Source: CAYMKL01 sp964390805
Lineage (GTDB): Bacteria > Chloroflexota > Anaerolineae > VGOG01
Assembly (NCBI GenBank): GCA_964390805.1
Contig: CAYMKL010000029.1
Span: 1-58,041, forward strand
DNA: 58,041 nt
Direction of reading: 5' to 3'
Positions 46,649-55,380 of the stretch are shown here, piece by piece. Position numbers and translations under genes: made by a program. The notes under the pieces are model-generated. The model made no database searches and was not told the DNA's origin. It worked only from the letters and a program-made list of their open reading frames with translations. Numbering within the stretch: the first letter of the stretch is position 1; each line of letters begins with the position of its first letter.

Positions 46649-49600
46649 TCACCAACCGACTCGCCGCTTTGTCCAGAAGAGGCTGCCAGCGGACACCACC
46701 GTCAGACCTGCCAACCCTAGCCACAGCGGGCTGGCCACGCCCCCTGCGCTTGACTTGGCAGCGAAGGAGGAGAGGGTGACGGCGGTGGGGGTACCACCTG
46801 CCTTGAGGCCGGCATCAATAGTGCGGTTGTGCTCGCCGGCACCCAATGTCACCGATGCTGACTTGGTAGCAGGATCGAAATCGCTGTCCAAGGTATCGTC
46901 AGTGCCAGCATTCTGTGTAACAAATGTATAGCCATAGAGCGGGTCCCCTGATTCATCGAAGTTACTGTCCGCCACCTTCACGGTGTAGGTACCTGCCGTC
47001 AAGTTCTCGAAGAGGTAGTAGCCAGGATTGCCCGTGTCAGGGTCATTGATCGTCGTGAACGTGTCTTGCTGAACACCGCCCTTCCAGAGTTCCACCACAA
47101 CACCGTTGATGCCTATATCAAACAAGTCGCCCTGTACCGAGTTCTCACCGAAATCTTCCCACACGTAGTCGCCCAGGCTGCCCTCCTCCTCGCTGCAGAA
47201 CACGACAGCAGACACCCCACCGCTGCCCCCGAAGATGATCTCCAGCCTGCGAACACCAACCGCATTGACTGTTACGATCTGGAAGCTGTTGTTGCCATAG
47301 GCCTGCATATTGACCTCGCGGAGCAAGGTGCCACCGGTCTCAGCGTTCCAGGCCCTGACCTTCCCCCCTGATTCCTCAATGTCCAGAATATGGACCTCCT
47401 CAACGCGTGTAGGCTCGTCGAGGGTGAAGGTGATGGTGCCACCACGCCAATTGTCATCTGGATCACTCGGATTGTTGTCCTCGGAAATGATCAGGATTTT
47501 GCCTAGCGCCAGGCTGTTCTCGCCCGACGTCCCTGCTTCTCCGCCATTGCCGATTCCAGGACCACGCCCTGCAGTACAAGTAGAGGGATCATATAGACCA
47601 CTACCGTCCGCACAAAAGTCCTCGTTGGGTGTACCCAGATCGGAATCCCCGCCGGTGGGATCGCTGCTGTCGAAGATCATCGCCGGGTGATTGGTGGGAT
47701 TGCTCGTGGTGATGTGGACACCCCTGGCGGCCCACTGCTCGGCGACGATGGTACCTTCACCCAGCGAGCTGCCCATCTCATCGGTATCGAAGTCAATGCT
47801 GGGCAGACAAATAGATGCAGGACCAGCCTGTTCTATATTGTTGAACGTGCAGGTGACGTGCTCGTTGACGCCGAGGTGAACGGTGACGCCGTTGGCGATG
47901 GGGTCGCTGGTGCCGCCACTGCAGACGACGCTGTCCAACTCCCAATCAGCAGGCACGCTCTCGGTCACGTCGTAGTCACTGGCCGCCAGATCATCGAACG
48001 ATTTGCTCCCATCGTCGTTGAGGGTGAAGCCCCCCAGATCGCCGGAGAAGCTGAAGCCACTGCCACCGTCAGGGTCGGTCTGCTTGACGATGGTGATGGA
48101 GCTGCTGTAGAAGAAGCCAAAGTCTATGGTGTCGTTGTCCTCACCCTGCGCCAGGGTCACCGTGGCCTCATGATTCGTCTCGTCGCCATCGCTGTCCTTG
48201 GCGTCATCGCCGCCCTCGTTGGGTGGGCTGGCGTACCAGCCTTCCAGCACGCCGCCAGAAGCGAAGTTGCTGGCTGCGATCTTGACGGTGTAGGCGCCGG
48301 CGTCCAGATCGGTGAACTCGTAGTAGCCGTTAGCGCCGGTGGTGTACTCACCCACTTTCCCTCCGCCCTGGTACAGCTCGACCAACACACCCTCAAGGCC
48401 CGACTCGCCGTCATCCTGGATACCGTCTACCTGGTGAGTCTGGGAGTGGAACAGGTCGTGCCACACGTAGTCGCCGATGCTGCCCTTGGCCGGGGGGCCA
48501 CCCGGCTCTACGGGATCGGTGGTGGTGTCGCAGAGCGGGTCGGGAACCTGGTCACTGGTCACACACGCCGTGTTCTCGATCTCGGTGAGGCCATCGGGGA
48601 TTGGATCGTTCACTGTGACCTGGAAGGTGACGCTCATTGATTCGCCCGGAAGCAGATCATAGCCAGCGGCAGCGGTGACAAGGTCGGGTGGAGCGCCGCC
48701 TGCGGCAGTCACGTTCTCACTCTTCGAGAACTCGATTTGGACGTTGTCGGCATAGAAGAAGTCGTTGTCTCCACCGTAACGGTTCGTGACCACGAACCTG
48801 ACCGCAGTATTGGAGGAAGCGTAGGAGCTTATGTCATAGCTTTTTGAGCCAGAGCTACTGCCCTTGAAGGTCTTCAGCGTGTCCCACGAACCGCCGCCGT
48901 TGCTCGATACTTGAACGGCGAGCCAATCATAGCTCTCGTTTGTCACAGCCTGATAATCAAAGCTGAAAGTCGCGGAGGTGGCGTCGGACAGGTCGGCCGT
49001 TCTCCACGCACCAGGATCCCCGCCCTTGTAATCTTGATCGCCAATTCGTAACTTTCCGTCGCGAACTTGCACCTCGCCCGCAAGCGCGCCTGCCCCCTGA
49101 GTCTCACCGATCTCCTGCCAATCACCGGCCCAGTTCACAGTACCATCATTGTTGCTGTACGACCTGGCATTGAACTCGTCGCGTACGGTGCTCTGCGTGA
49201 GGGTCGCTGGCGCAGTCACCTGGCTGCTGCCCGACACGTAGCTCGTACCTGTCGGCAGGGGATCGCTGATGACGATGTTGGTGTTGGAGCCACTAGAGGC
49301 CGTCGGGTTGCTGACGACAATGTTGTAGGTGATGGTACTACCCGGCACGAGCGGGTTGTCACTAACGACGGAAGTTTTATCCATTTCGAGGGAGGTGCAA
49401 GGGCAGTCGAGATCCCACGTCTCGTCTTCTCTCTCCTCGAAATCCCCATCCCTCCATCTATAGACCTTGACCCAAGCCTTGACACGGAAAGGCCCACACA
49501 TAGGGGTATGGTCCCACGTAACCGGCGGGAAGTCGTAAGTGTGGTCATCGTAGATTCTCCCTGACTCCCCACTATGCTGTTCGACGAGGGTATCTCCCTG

Positions 49601-49813
49601 ATAAAGCTTGACCTTCCACTCGAACTTCACGCTATGGTCCATGCTGTTCGTGACCGAGCCACTGAAGCCATCGCAGTCGGCGTCCCAGTTGACTGTGATG
49701 TGACAGGCAAAGGTCGGGGTTGGGGTGGCCAAAAGCAATCCCATCGTGAGTAGGCTGACCACCATGAACATACGTACTAGCTTGGCCCTCATTTGGATTC
49801 TCTCCTTAAACAT
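46649..49813 (-). CDS. SdrD-like surface protein with C-terminal membrane anchor
   Basis: 1054 aa. A signal peptide (RMFMVVSLLTMGLLLATPTP) is followed by a DUF11-like domain (VVSDNPLVPGSTITYNIVVS), into which a module of about 155 aa is inserted (TVRDEFNARSYSNNDG to FFYADNVQIEFS). Two SdrD B-like domains (GSIGDYVWHDLFHSQTHQVD and GSLGDYVWEDFGENSVQGDL) flank other beta-rich parts. A C-terminal helix plus positive tail (LWLGLAGLTVVSAGSLFW, then TKRRVGW) anchors it. No LPXTG is present. GGAGGAG precedes ATG; a second start at M8 is possible. It is likely a cell-surface adhesive or structural protein. Confidence 0.85.
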   Translation of the reverse strand: MFKERIQMRAKLVRMFMVVSLLTMGLLLATPTPTFACHITVNWDADCDGFSGSVTNSMDHSVKFEWKVKLYQGDTLVEQHSGESGRIYDDHTYDFPPVTWDHTPMCGPFRVKAWVKVYRWRDGDFEEREDETWDLDCPCTSLEMDKTSVVSDNPLVPGSTITYNIVVSNPTASSGSNTNIVISDPLPTGTSYVSGSSQVTAPATLTQSTVRDEFNARSYSNNDGTVNWAGDWQEIGETQGAGALAGEVQVRDGKLRIGDQDYKGGDPGAWRTADLSDATSATFSFDYQAVTNESYDWLAVQVSSNGGGSWDTLKTFKGSSSGSKSYDISSYASSNTAVRFVVTNRYGGDNDFFYADNVQIEFSKSENVTAAGGAPPDLVTAAAGYDLLPGESMSVTFQVTVNDPIPDGLTEIENTACVTSDQVPDPLCDTTTDPVEPGGPPAKGSIGDYVWHDLFHSQTHQVDGIQDDGESGLEGVLVELYQGGGKVGEYTTGANGYYEFTDLDAGAYTVKIAASNFASGGVLEGWYASPPNEGGDDAKDSDGDETNHEATVTLAQGEDNDTIDFGFFYSSSITIVKQTDPDGGSGFSFSGDLGGFTLNDDGSKSFDDLAASDYDVTESVPADWELDSVVCSGGTSDPIANGVTVHLGVNEHVTCTFNNIEQAGPASICLPSIDFDTDEMGSSLGEGTIVAEQWAARGVHITTSNPTNHPAMIFDSSDPTGGDSDLGTPNEDFCADGSGLYDPSTCTAGRGPGIGNGGEAGTSGENSLALGKILIISEDNNPSDPDDNWRGGTITFTLDEPTRVEEVHILDIEESGGKVRAWNAETGGTLLREVNMQAYGNNSFQIVTVNAVGVRRLEIIFGGSGGVSAVVFCSEEEGSLGDYVWEDFGENSVQGDLFDIGINGVVVELWKGGVQQDTFTTINDPDTGNPGYYLFENLTAGTYTVKVADSNFDESGDPLYGYTFVTQNAGTDDTLDSDFDPATKSASVTLGAGEHNRTIDAGLKAGGTPTAVTLSSFAAKSSAGGVASPLWLGLAGLTVVSAGSLFWTKRRVGW

Positions 49814-49940
49814 TCTCTCTCCTCCTTTGTGTTTTTCTTGCTACGAGTTGTGTTGATAACCATGTAGCGTTGGTGCCGTTTTGCGAACGATCTTGATTTC
49901 TTTACCCCAACCACTCTCGCTTGATCCTCCCCACATCGTG

Positions 49941-50055
49941 ACTACTCAGCCTACCCTCCCGCAGGTTGCTTCTATCGGTTTGGGTATCGGAGCATTCGCT
50001 TGGACTGCACGTTTTGCTCGATATTACCGACTAAACCTGCGGGAGGGTGAGTAGT
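49941..50055. repeat. Wide inverted repeat (CCCTCCCGCAGGTT arms)
   Basis: ACTACTCA and CCCTCCCGCAGGTT (49941-49967) face AACCTGCGGGAGGG and TGAGTAGT (50034-50055), with a 5-nt bulge and about 66 nt between the arms. It lies between the receiver-domain gene and the SdrD-like gene, and looks like a small non-autonomous element. Apart from it, 49814-50059 shows no gene. Confidence 0.65.
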
Positions 50056-50059
50056 TACC

Positions 50060-50440
50060 TCACATCCTTGATTTCAACAACACCTTCCAAACCTCAGCCA
50101 CCAACTGGCGGGGGCTGAAGGGCTTGGTCACAAACCCCACTGCGCCCAACTCCAGGCTCCTGGCCCGATTCGACTCGAACCCGTAGGCCGTCAGGACGAT
50201 GACGGGGACAGAGTTGGCCCTACCGTTGCTCCTCATCTCCTCCAGAAACCCGAACCCGCCCATCCTGGGCATCGTCAGGTCCAAAATGATCAAATCGGGC
50301 TTCTCGGCCTTGACTTTCTTCAGGGCATCCACTCCATCCCCGGCTAGCAGCACCTGATAGCCCTCTTTCTCCAACCGATACTTGAGCACCAACTGGATGT
50401 TCTGATCGTCGTCTACTACCATGATCCTGTCTGCTGCCAT
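50060..50440 (-). CDS. Stand-alone response-regulator receiver domain
   Basis: 126 aa, a receiver domain only. Acidic pocket D10/D11/D12 (VVDDDQN), phospho-acceptor D54 (LIILDLTMP), T84 and K106 (VTKPFSP) are all in place. No output domain or partner kinase is encoded nearby, so it probably signals by protein contact, for example to the pilus ATPases. Its promoter carries four direct repeats of exactly 11 bp, the same layout as the pilin promoter, suggesting joint control. Confidence 0.93.
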   Translation of the reverse strand: MAADRIMVVDDDQNIQLVLKYRLEKEGYQVLLAGDGVDALKKVKAEKPDLIILDLTMPRMGGFGFLEEMRSNGRANSVPVIVLTAYGFESNRARSLELGAVGFVTKPFSPRQLVAEVWKVLLKSRM

Positions 50441-50478
50441 TTGCCTACCCCCGATCTGACCTCGGTGCTACTGATAAT

Positions 50479-50533
50479 ACTATACCACATAAAGGTTAAC
50501 TCCAGGTAACAAAAAGGTTACAAACAGGTTACA
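50479..50533 (-). promoter_or_regulatory. Promoter with four 11-bp direct repeats before the receiver gene
   Basis: Minus-strand TGGTATAGT is an extended -10 (50479-50484). Upstream, plus-strand words AGGTTAAC 50493, AGGTAACA 50504, AGGTTACA 50515 and AGGTTACA 50526 are spaced exactly 11 bp. They start 9, 20, 31 and 42 bp from the -10, practically the same distances as at the pilin promoter. This is PhoP/PhoB-box architecture. Confidence 0.75.
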
Positions 50534-50552
50534 AACTTGAGGGAAACAAAAA

Positions 50553-50593
50553 CAGGGACCTGAGAGGATTGTGGAGATCCTCTCAGGTCCCTG
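50553..50593 (-). terminator. Terminator of the beta-helix gene
   Basis: CAGGGACCTGAGAGGAT (50553-50569) pairs perfectly with ATCCTCTCAGGTCCCTG (50577-50593), 17 bp. On the minus strand TTTTTGTTT follows. Confidence 0.9.
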
Positions 50594-50655
50594 TTGATCC
50601 TGGCGGTTCTTCTCTTATGTGGACTTTCAGAGCACACAGCGCGGACCAGTCCGCG

Positions 50656-53166
50656 CTAACAGGTGTCCCCCCAATTCGCTGCTACCAGCATGATGTCCAC
50701 GATGTCAATATCGCCATCTGCATCGAGGTCATAGCGGTCATTATAGCAAGCGTCCTCGCTCCTGCAACGCCAACGGCCAGCAACGAGCATGACGTCCTCG
50801 ACATCCACATCGCAGTCGCAGTCTATGTCACCGGAGAGGCCGTATCCTTCATACGCGCCGATGTCACAACCTCCATCTGTGGGACACGGCCGATCATAGC
50901 CGCGTTGGTCGGTGGTGTAATCGGCGCCGCAGCCGTTGGTGGTGTAGGGAATGTGGTCAATGGCCAGGCTGCCGGCCAGCAGGGCGTGGGTCCAGGTGGG
51001 GCCGCCATTGTATTGCAGGGGACCAAGGTTGGCGGTGGCGTTCTGCAGATCACCGGTTCCGGTGAAGCCACAGTCCGTGCCACTTTCTAGGTTGTAGTCT
51101 TGGGACGTCATCGTGCCACTGCAATTATCAGGAGTGTTGTCAGTAGCTATCGTATTCTCGACGTTGACCGTGCCGCCTCCATGATAGACGCCGCCACCGT
51201 TGGTGGCTGTGTTATTGGCGAAGGTGCTGTGGCTAAGGTTGGCCGTGCCACTGCTGAGGATGCCGCCGCCCCATACGCTGGCTGTGTTACCAGAGAGGGT
51301 GCTATTGGTCATGTTCAGTGTGCCGCCGTTGTTGAGGATGCCGCCGCCGTAGGAGGCTGTGTTACCAGAGAAAGTGCTATTGTTGACATTCAGCAGGCCT
51401 TCACTAAAGATGCCGCCACCGGGGTTGCTGCCAGCGTTGCCGTTGGCGATAGTAACGTTGGTCAGCGTCAGGACACCCGTGCTGGCCATGTGCAAGATGC
51501 GGAACTCCGGCGTGCCGAGGTCGCTGCTGCGTGCGATGGTAGCGCCGTTGCCATTGAGGGTGATCTCGCTGGTGATGGAGGGCAAACCATTGGAGCCATC
51601 GGTGTTGTTATTCATGGCAGTCAGTGTGTAAGCACAGTCAGCCGCCAAATCAAAGGTGTCAGGCTGCCCGTTGCTGTTGGAGATGTTGATGACCGTGATG
51701 AGTTCGGTGACGTCGCAGGCGACAGCAGACGGGATAGTGGGCGTAGGCGTGGGCGTGCTAGTCGAAGTCGGGGTAGATGTAGCTGTGGCGGTAGGCGTTT
51801 GGGTGGCCGTTGGCGTGCTGGTCGCAGTCGGGGTGGATGTGGCTGTAGCGGTAGGCCCCTCAGTAGGCGTTGGTGTGTTGGTAGGCGTGGACGTGGGCGT
51901 GTGAGTTACTGTGGGTGTATCGGTTGCCGTGGGCGTGGATGTACCGGTAGGTGTCGCCGTTGGGAGCACGGAGTCGTATTCATACGCACCGATGTCACAA
52001 TCTCCTCCTGCGGATTCTGGCTGACAATAGCCGCGCTGGTCGGTGGTGTAGGTGGTGCCGCAGCCGTTGGTGTTGTAGGGAATGTGGTCAATGGCCGGGC
52101 TGCCGAACAGCAGGGCGTGGGTCCAGGTGGGGCCGCCGTTGTCTTGCAATAGGCCAAGGCTGGCGGTAGCGTTCTGCAAGTCACTAGCCTCAGTGAAGCC
52201 GCAGTCCGTGCCACTCTCCAGGTTGTAGCCCTGGGAGGTTATCGCACTTCCCCCTCCCTCAGTATGGCAGTTCCCATCAGTCCCACCAGTGTTCCCAGCG
52301 ATGATGGTGTTTTTGACGATCGTGGCCGACCCGTAAATCCAAACCCCGCCGGTTGCGCCGGCAGTATTGTTGTAGACAGTGCAGTTGCTGAGCAGCAGTT
52401 CAGCACCGGTGATGATACCGCCGCCGTCGCCGCCACCCGTGTTGTTTCCACTGATTGTGCTGTTGTTGATCGTCGTTGCGCCGGCTCCAGAATAAATGAC
52501 AATGCCGCCGCCGCCTAGTACCGCAGTGTTTCCATTGACTGTACTATTGTTGATCGTCGTCGCGCCGGCTTCGAAATAAATGCCAATGCCACCGCCGATG
52601 TTGGCGGTGTTGCCGCTGACGGTGCTGTTGTTGAGCGTCAGGGTATCTTTGCTATAGATGCCGCCGCCCTGGCCTTGGTCGCCGTCAACAGCATTGCTGC
52701 TGATGTTACAGTTGTCCAGCGTCAACATGCCATCATTCAAGATGCCGCCACCGGTATCATTGGAGACTTTGCCGCCCTGAATCTTCAGGCCAGTGATAGT
52801 GACGGTACTGCTGCTGGCGATACTGATGACGCGGGAGGTGTTGTTGCCACTGATGGCCAGACTATCCGCACCGGGACCTGTGATGGTCAGATTTTTGTTG
52901 ATGGTGAGTTCACCGTTGGTCAGGACAATGGTGCCCGTGACACTGAAGTCAATTTCCTGACCAGCGGTGGCCTCTGCGATGGCCTCGCGCAGTGAGCAGC
53001 CGTTACCGGTCGCGCAAGTGCCATTTTCGTCATCCAAGGTGGTAACAGTAATGTCGGCCGCGTGGGACACCGGCAGGACGCTCAGCGCCAGCCCGGCCAC
53101 CAGGACGGCCATGATGAAAAGGGTGAAGGTTTTGCGGATCGACGAGGCGGTGAGATACTGGTGCAT
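50656..53166 (-). CDS. Secreted right-handed beta-helix protein with dockerin-like C-terminus
   Basis: 836 aa. A signal peptide (FTLFIMAVLVAGLALSVLPV) precedes two beta-helix halves with a Thr/Pro linker between. The first half starts with NGCSLREAIAEAT. Both show repeated NNSTVSGNTA-like rungs and end with WTHALL, AIDHIPY and GCDIGAYE-like parts. The final 65 residues hold two dockerin-like calcium loops (GDIDCDCDVDVEDVMLVAGR and DLDADGDIDIVDIMLVAANW). ATG 53166 has AGGAGG; the longer frame runs through the neighbouring terminator. The protein may bind a cohesin partner or polysaccharide. No cohesin gene is seen here. Confidence 0.85.
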   Translation of the reverse strand: MHQYLTASSIRKTFTLFIMAVLVAGLALSVLPVSHAADITVTTLDDENGTCATGNGCSLREAIAEATAGQEIDFSVTGTIVLTNGELTINKNLTITGPGADSLAISGNNTSRVISIASSSTVTITGLKIQGGKVSNDTGGGILNDGMLTLDNCNISSNAVDGDQGQGGGIYSKDTLTLNNSTVSGNTANIGGGIGIYFEAGATTINNSTVNGNTAVLGGGGIVIYSGAGATTINNSTISGNNTGGGDGGGIITGAELLLSNCTVYNNTAGATGGVWIYGSATIVKNTIIAGNTGGTDGNCHTEGGGSAITSQGYNLESGTDCGFTEASDLQNATASLGLLQDNGGPTWTHALLFGSPAIDHIPYNTNGCGTTYTTDQRGYCQPESAGGDCDIGAYEYDSVLPTATPTGTSTPTATDTPTVTHTPTSTPTNTPTPTEGPTATATSTPTATSTPTATQTPTATATSTPTSTSTPTPTPTIPSAVACDVTELITVINISNSNGQPDTFDLAADCAYTLTAMNNNTDGSNGLPSITSEITLNGNGATIARSSDLGTPEFRILHMASTGVLTLTNVTIANGNAGSNPGGGIFSEGLLNVNNSTFSGNTASYGGGILNNGGTLNMTNSTLSGNTASVWGGGILSSGTANLSHSTFANNTATNGGGVYHGGGTVNVENTIATDNTPDNCSGTMTSQDYNLESGTDCGFTGTGDLQNATANLGPLQYNGGPTWTHALLAGSLAIDHIPYTTNGCGADYTTDQRGYDRPCPTDGGCDIGAYEGYGLSGDIDCDCDVDVEDVMLVAGRWRCRSEDACYNDRYDLDADGDIDIVDIMLVAANWGDTC

Positions 53167-53186
53167 TTGGGGCCTCCTGTTGTATT

Positions 53187-53215
53187 CAAAAAAGGCCACG
53201 ACATCTGTCATGGCC
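53187..53215 (-). terminator. Terminator of the vWA pilin-like gene
   Basis: On the minus strand GGCCATGACA pairs with TGTCGTGGCC (53194-53215, one mismatch) and TTTTTT follows (53188-53193). The remainder of 53216-53394 holds a CCCTGAGCCAGCGAAGGG repeat copy and no gene. Confidence 0.75.
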
Positions 53216-53394
53216 AGAGGAGTTTCAGCAGATCACAATCGCTCGCGGTGGATTGCCAAATCCGCCGCCAGACCGCTGGCTCTGGCGCTTGCCCTGAGCC
53301 AGCGAAGGGATCCGGCAAGGGTAAGTTGTGATCTACTGAGTTCAGACAGCAAACCATCTTCGACGGGCAACAATGTCTGCTAGTACAGCAGGGA

Positions 53395-54540
53395 TCACCT
53401 CGTAAACCATGTGAAAATGCCAACCATGTCATACTCTTCGCTATGTTGGACCCTGCTTTCAATTGTGGTGTCCCCAGTAGTAGCTATGATGTTGTATTGA
53501 GGTGAAGTAAGGTATAAAGCGATGCGCCTGAACTTGTCCTCCAAGTCCTCGGAGGAGGGCGATTCCTGGTAGAAGTCCGGTGTCTCGCCCGGGTCTACCC
53601 CGTTCCTGGGCTCGCATCCGTCGGCTTTGCTCTCGTCGAACCTGGCGATGTACTTCATCAGGTCTGTATCTGTCTCCGTGCCCAGGGCGACAGTGAAGAA
53701 GTTGATGCCGCCCTCCATGGCTTCGCAGGCCACATCTGCCATGTCCTCGGCATACTGCTTGCACGTGTCCTCACATGGAGGGTGGGAACAGCCGGGGCAG
53801 GCGTTGGCTTTGCCATCGGAGAGGAGAACTATCGCCTTGACCGAGTCTGGTCGGCCATTATTCAGCAGTTCCTGGGCGGCGAGACCGATGGCATCGCCGA
53901 TACCGGTATAGCCATCAGCCGAGATGCCATCAATCGCATCCCGCACACCCTGATAATAAGTGGTCAGCCCCATGTCCAATGTGGCGCTGCTGGAATAGGA
54001 GACTAAACCGACCTGATGAGAGATGCTCTCATCGGAGTACCCCTCTAGTATGTCAACGAAGGTCTTAGCCGCCTCCTTGGCAGAGGTTATCGGCTGCTCC
54101 CCCCACACCCCACCCGCGCTCTCACAGTCCGTCGGGTTGTCATACTCGGAAAGTGTACAGCCGTAGCCGTCATCGTCCATTGACCCGGAGCGGTCCAGTA
54201 CCAACATGGCGTCAACCTCGTTGCTTCCGCCCCCTGAGGTGAGCTGGGAAAGGGAGACAGAGACCATCTCACTGCCGACGGGAACGGTGTAGGAGATAGG
54301 ATTATCAACGGTTACGCTATCTACAAAGCCAGGCTCACACTTAATTCGCCAAAGGGTGTACTCTATCGCCGCGTCCGAGGAGTAGTATTCCGTTATCCCC
54401 ACCTCAATGGCTCGAGAGGCAAAGAGGTTGGTGCTGATTTGGGCCAGGAAGGTGGGGAGGAGCAGCATGCCAACGCCCAGGGCAACGAGAGCCAGGGCCA
54501 AAGCTCGGCCTTTTTCATCTGAAATAATTTCCCTCAGCAT
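53395..54540 (-). CDS. PilX/TadG-like membrane protein with vWA domain
   Basis: 381 aa. A short cytoplasmic part (MLREIISDEKGR) and one membrane helix (ALALALVALGVGMLLLPTFL), with the look of a PilX-type minor pilin, are followed by a vWA domain. The MIDAS motif is D116-x-S118-x-S120 (MLVLDRSGSMDDD), then a conserved TGIGDAIGLAAQELL and IVLLSDGKAN. Two Cys-rich insertions (CPGCSHPPCEDTC) are present. By analogy with PilY1 or tip pilins with vWA domains, it may be a tip adhesin or force sensor. AAGGAG lies 7 nt before ATG 54540. Confidence 0.82.
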   Translation of the reverse strand: MLREIISDEKGRALALALVALGVGMLLLPTFLAQISTNLFASRAIEVGITEYYSSDAAIEYTLWRIKCEPGFVDSVTVDNPISYTVPVGSEMVSVSLSQLTSGGGSNEVDAMLVLDRSGSMDDDGYGCTLSEYDNPTDCESAGGVWGEQPITSAKEAAKTFVDILEGYSDESISHQVGLVSYSSSATLDMGLTTYYQGVRDAIDGISADGYTGIGDAIGLAAQELLNNGRPDSVKAIVLLSDGKANACPGCSHPPCEDTCKQYAEDMADVACEAMEGGINFFTVALGTETDTDLMKYIARFDESKADGCEPRNGVDPGETPDFYQESPSSEDLEDKFRRIALYLTSPQYNIIATTGDTTIESRVQHSEEYDMVGIFTWFTR

Positions 54541-54595
54541 TATATGCTCCTTCCAATCGGAGATTGTGAACGAAACTGTCCGCAATGCCCTACTC

Positions 54596-55219
54596 CTACG
54601 GCTTGCAGACCTCAATGCTGGTTTCACTGATATCTTCATTGTAGGTGAACGTCGCATGCGTCACGTCGTTCACAGTAAAGGTCACACAATTTCGCCAAAC
54701 CACAACCCACGTGTCCACGGGGCACTGACCTTCACTATTGGTAACGCACTCATCATAGCCACTCCCCCAGGAAACGCTGACCGTGGCACCGGCGACTGGG
54801 CTGTCGTCCTCCTCGTCGCACACCGTTATAGTGACCTCAGCCCACCACCAGAAGAGCCACCCGGGACCGCTATTTCCCTCCAAGCTGCTTACGTACATCC
54901 ACTGCTGCTCTGGTGTCGTCGTAGGCGTTGCCGTGGGCATCGAGGTGCTGGTGGACGTGGGAGTGGGCGTCGCAGTTGGTGTTGCCGTCGCTGTCGCTGT
55001 CGGCGTCTCCGTAGGCGTTGCCGTGGGTGTCGAGGTGCTGGTGGGCGTGGGCGTCACTGTTGGTGTCTCCGTAGGCGTTGCCGTGGGCGTTGCTGTTGGT
55101 GTCTCCGTAGGCGTTGCCGTGGGCGTCGCCGTGGGTGTCTCCGTAGGCGTTGCCGTGGGCGTCACCGTGGGTGTCTCCGTAGGCGTTGCCGTGGGCGTCG
55201 CCGTGGGCGTCGCCGTGGG
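54596..55219 (-). CDS. C-terminal part of the pseudopilin gene interrupted by the sequence gap
   Basis: The frame enters from the N gap with a Thr/Pro/Ala/Glu repeat (TATPTATPTETP units) and ends with a carboxypeptidase-regulatory-like beta domain (VTITVCDEEDDSPVAGATVS, then WVVVWRNCVTFTVNDV). It has no start of its own. The same repeat continues on the other side of the gap in a different frame, which is expected if 100 N is only a placeholder. I read 54596-57789 as one gene. Confidence 0.7.
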   Translation of the reverse strand, partial: PTATPTATPTATPTETPTVTPTATPTETPTATPTATPTETPTATPTATPTETPTVTPTPTSTSTPTATPTETPTATATATPTATPTPTSTSTSMPTATPTTTPEQQWMYVSSLEGNSGPGWLFWWWAEVTITVCDEEDDSPVAGATVSVSWGSGYDECVTNSEGQCPVDTWVVVWRNCVTFTVNDVTHATFTYNEDISETSIEVCKP

Positions 55220-55380
55220 NNNNNNNNNNNNNNNNNNNNNNNNNNNNNNNNNNNNNNNNNNNNNNNNNNNNNNNNNNNNNNNNNNNNNNNNNNNNNNNNN
55301 NNNNNNNNNNNNNNNNNNNCCGTGGGTGTCTCCGTAGGCGTTGCCGTGGGCGTCGCCGTGGGCGTCGCCGTGGGCGTCGG
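54930..55380 (-). repeat. 36-bp minisatellite coding for a Thr/Pro linker (contains the gap)
   Basis: Units related to GCCGTGGGCGTCGCCGTGGG and TGTCTCCGTAGGCGTT (plus strand) repeat in tandem on both sides of the N run and encode ATPTATPTETPT. Such an array explains why the assembly broke here; true copy number is unknown. Confidence 0.8.
55220..55319. other. Assembly gap (100 N)
   Basis: Exactly 100 N, the usual placeholder for a scaffold gap of unknown length, inside the tandem repeat. Confidence 0.99.

Noticed and set aside
54930..55380. Possible CRISPR array
   Set aside because: The 36-bp units follow each other without unique spacers and keep a coding frame for a Thr/Pro linker; no cas genes are present.
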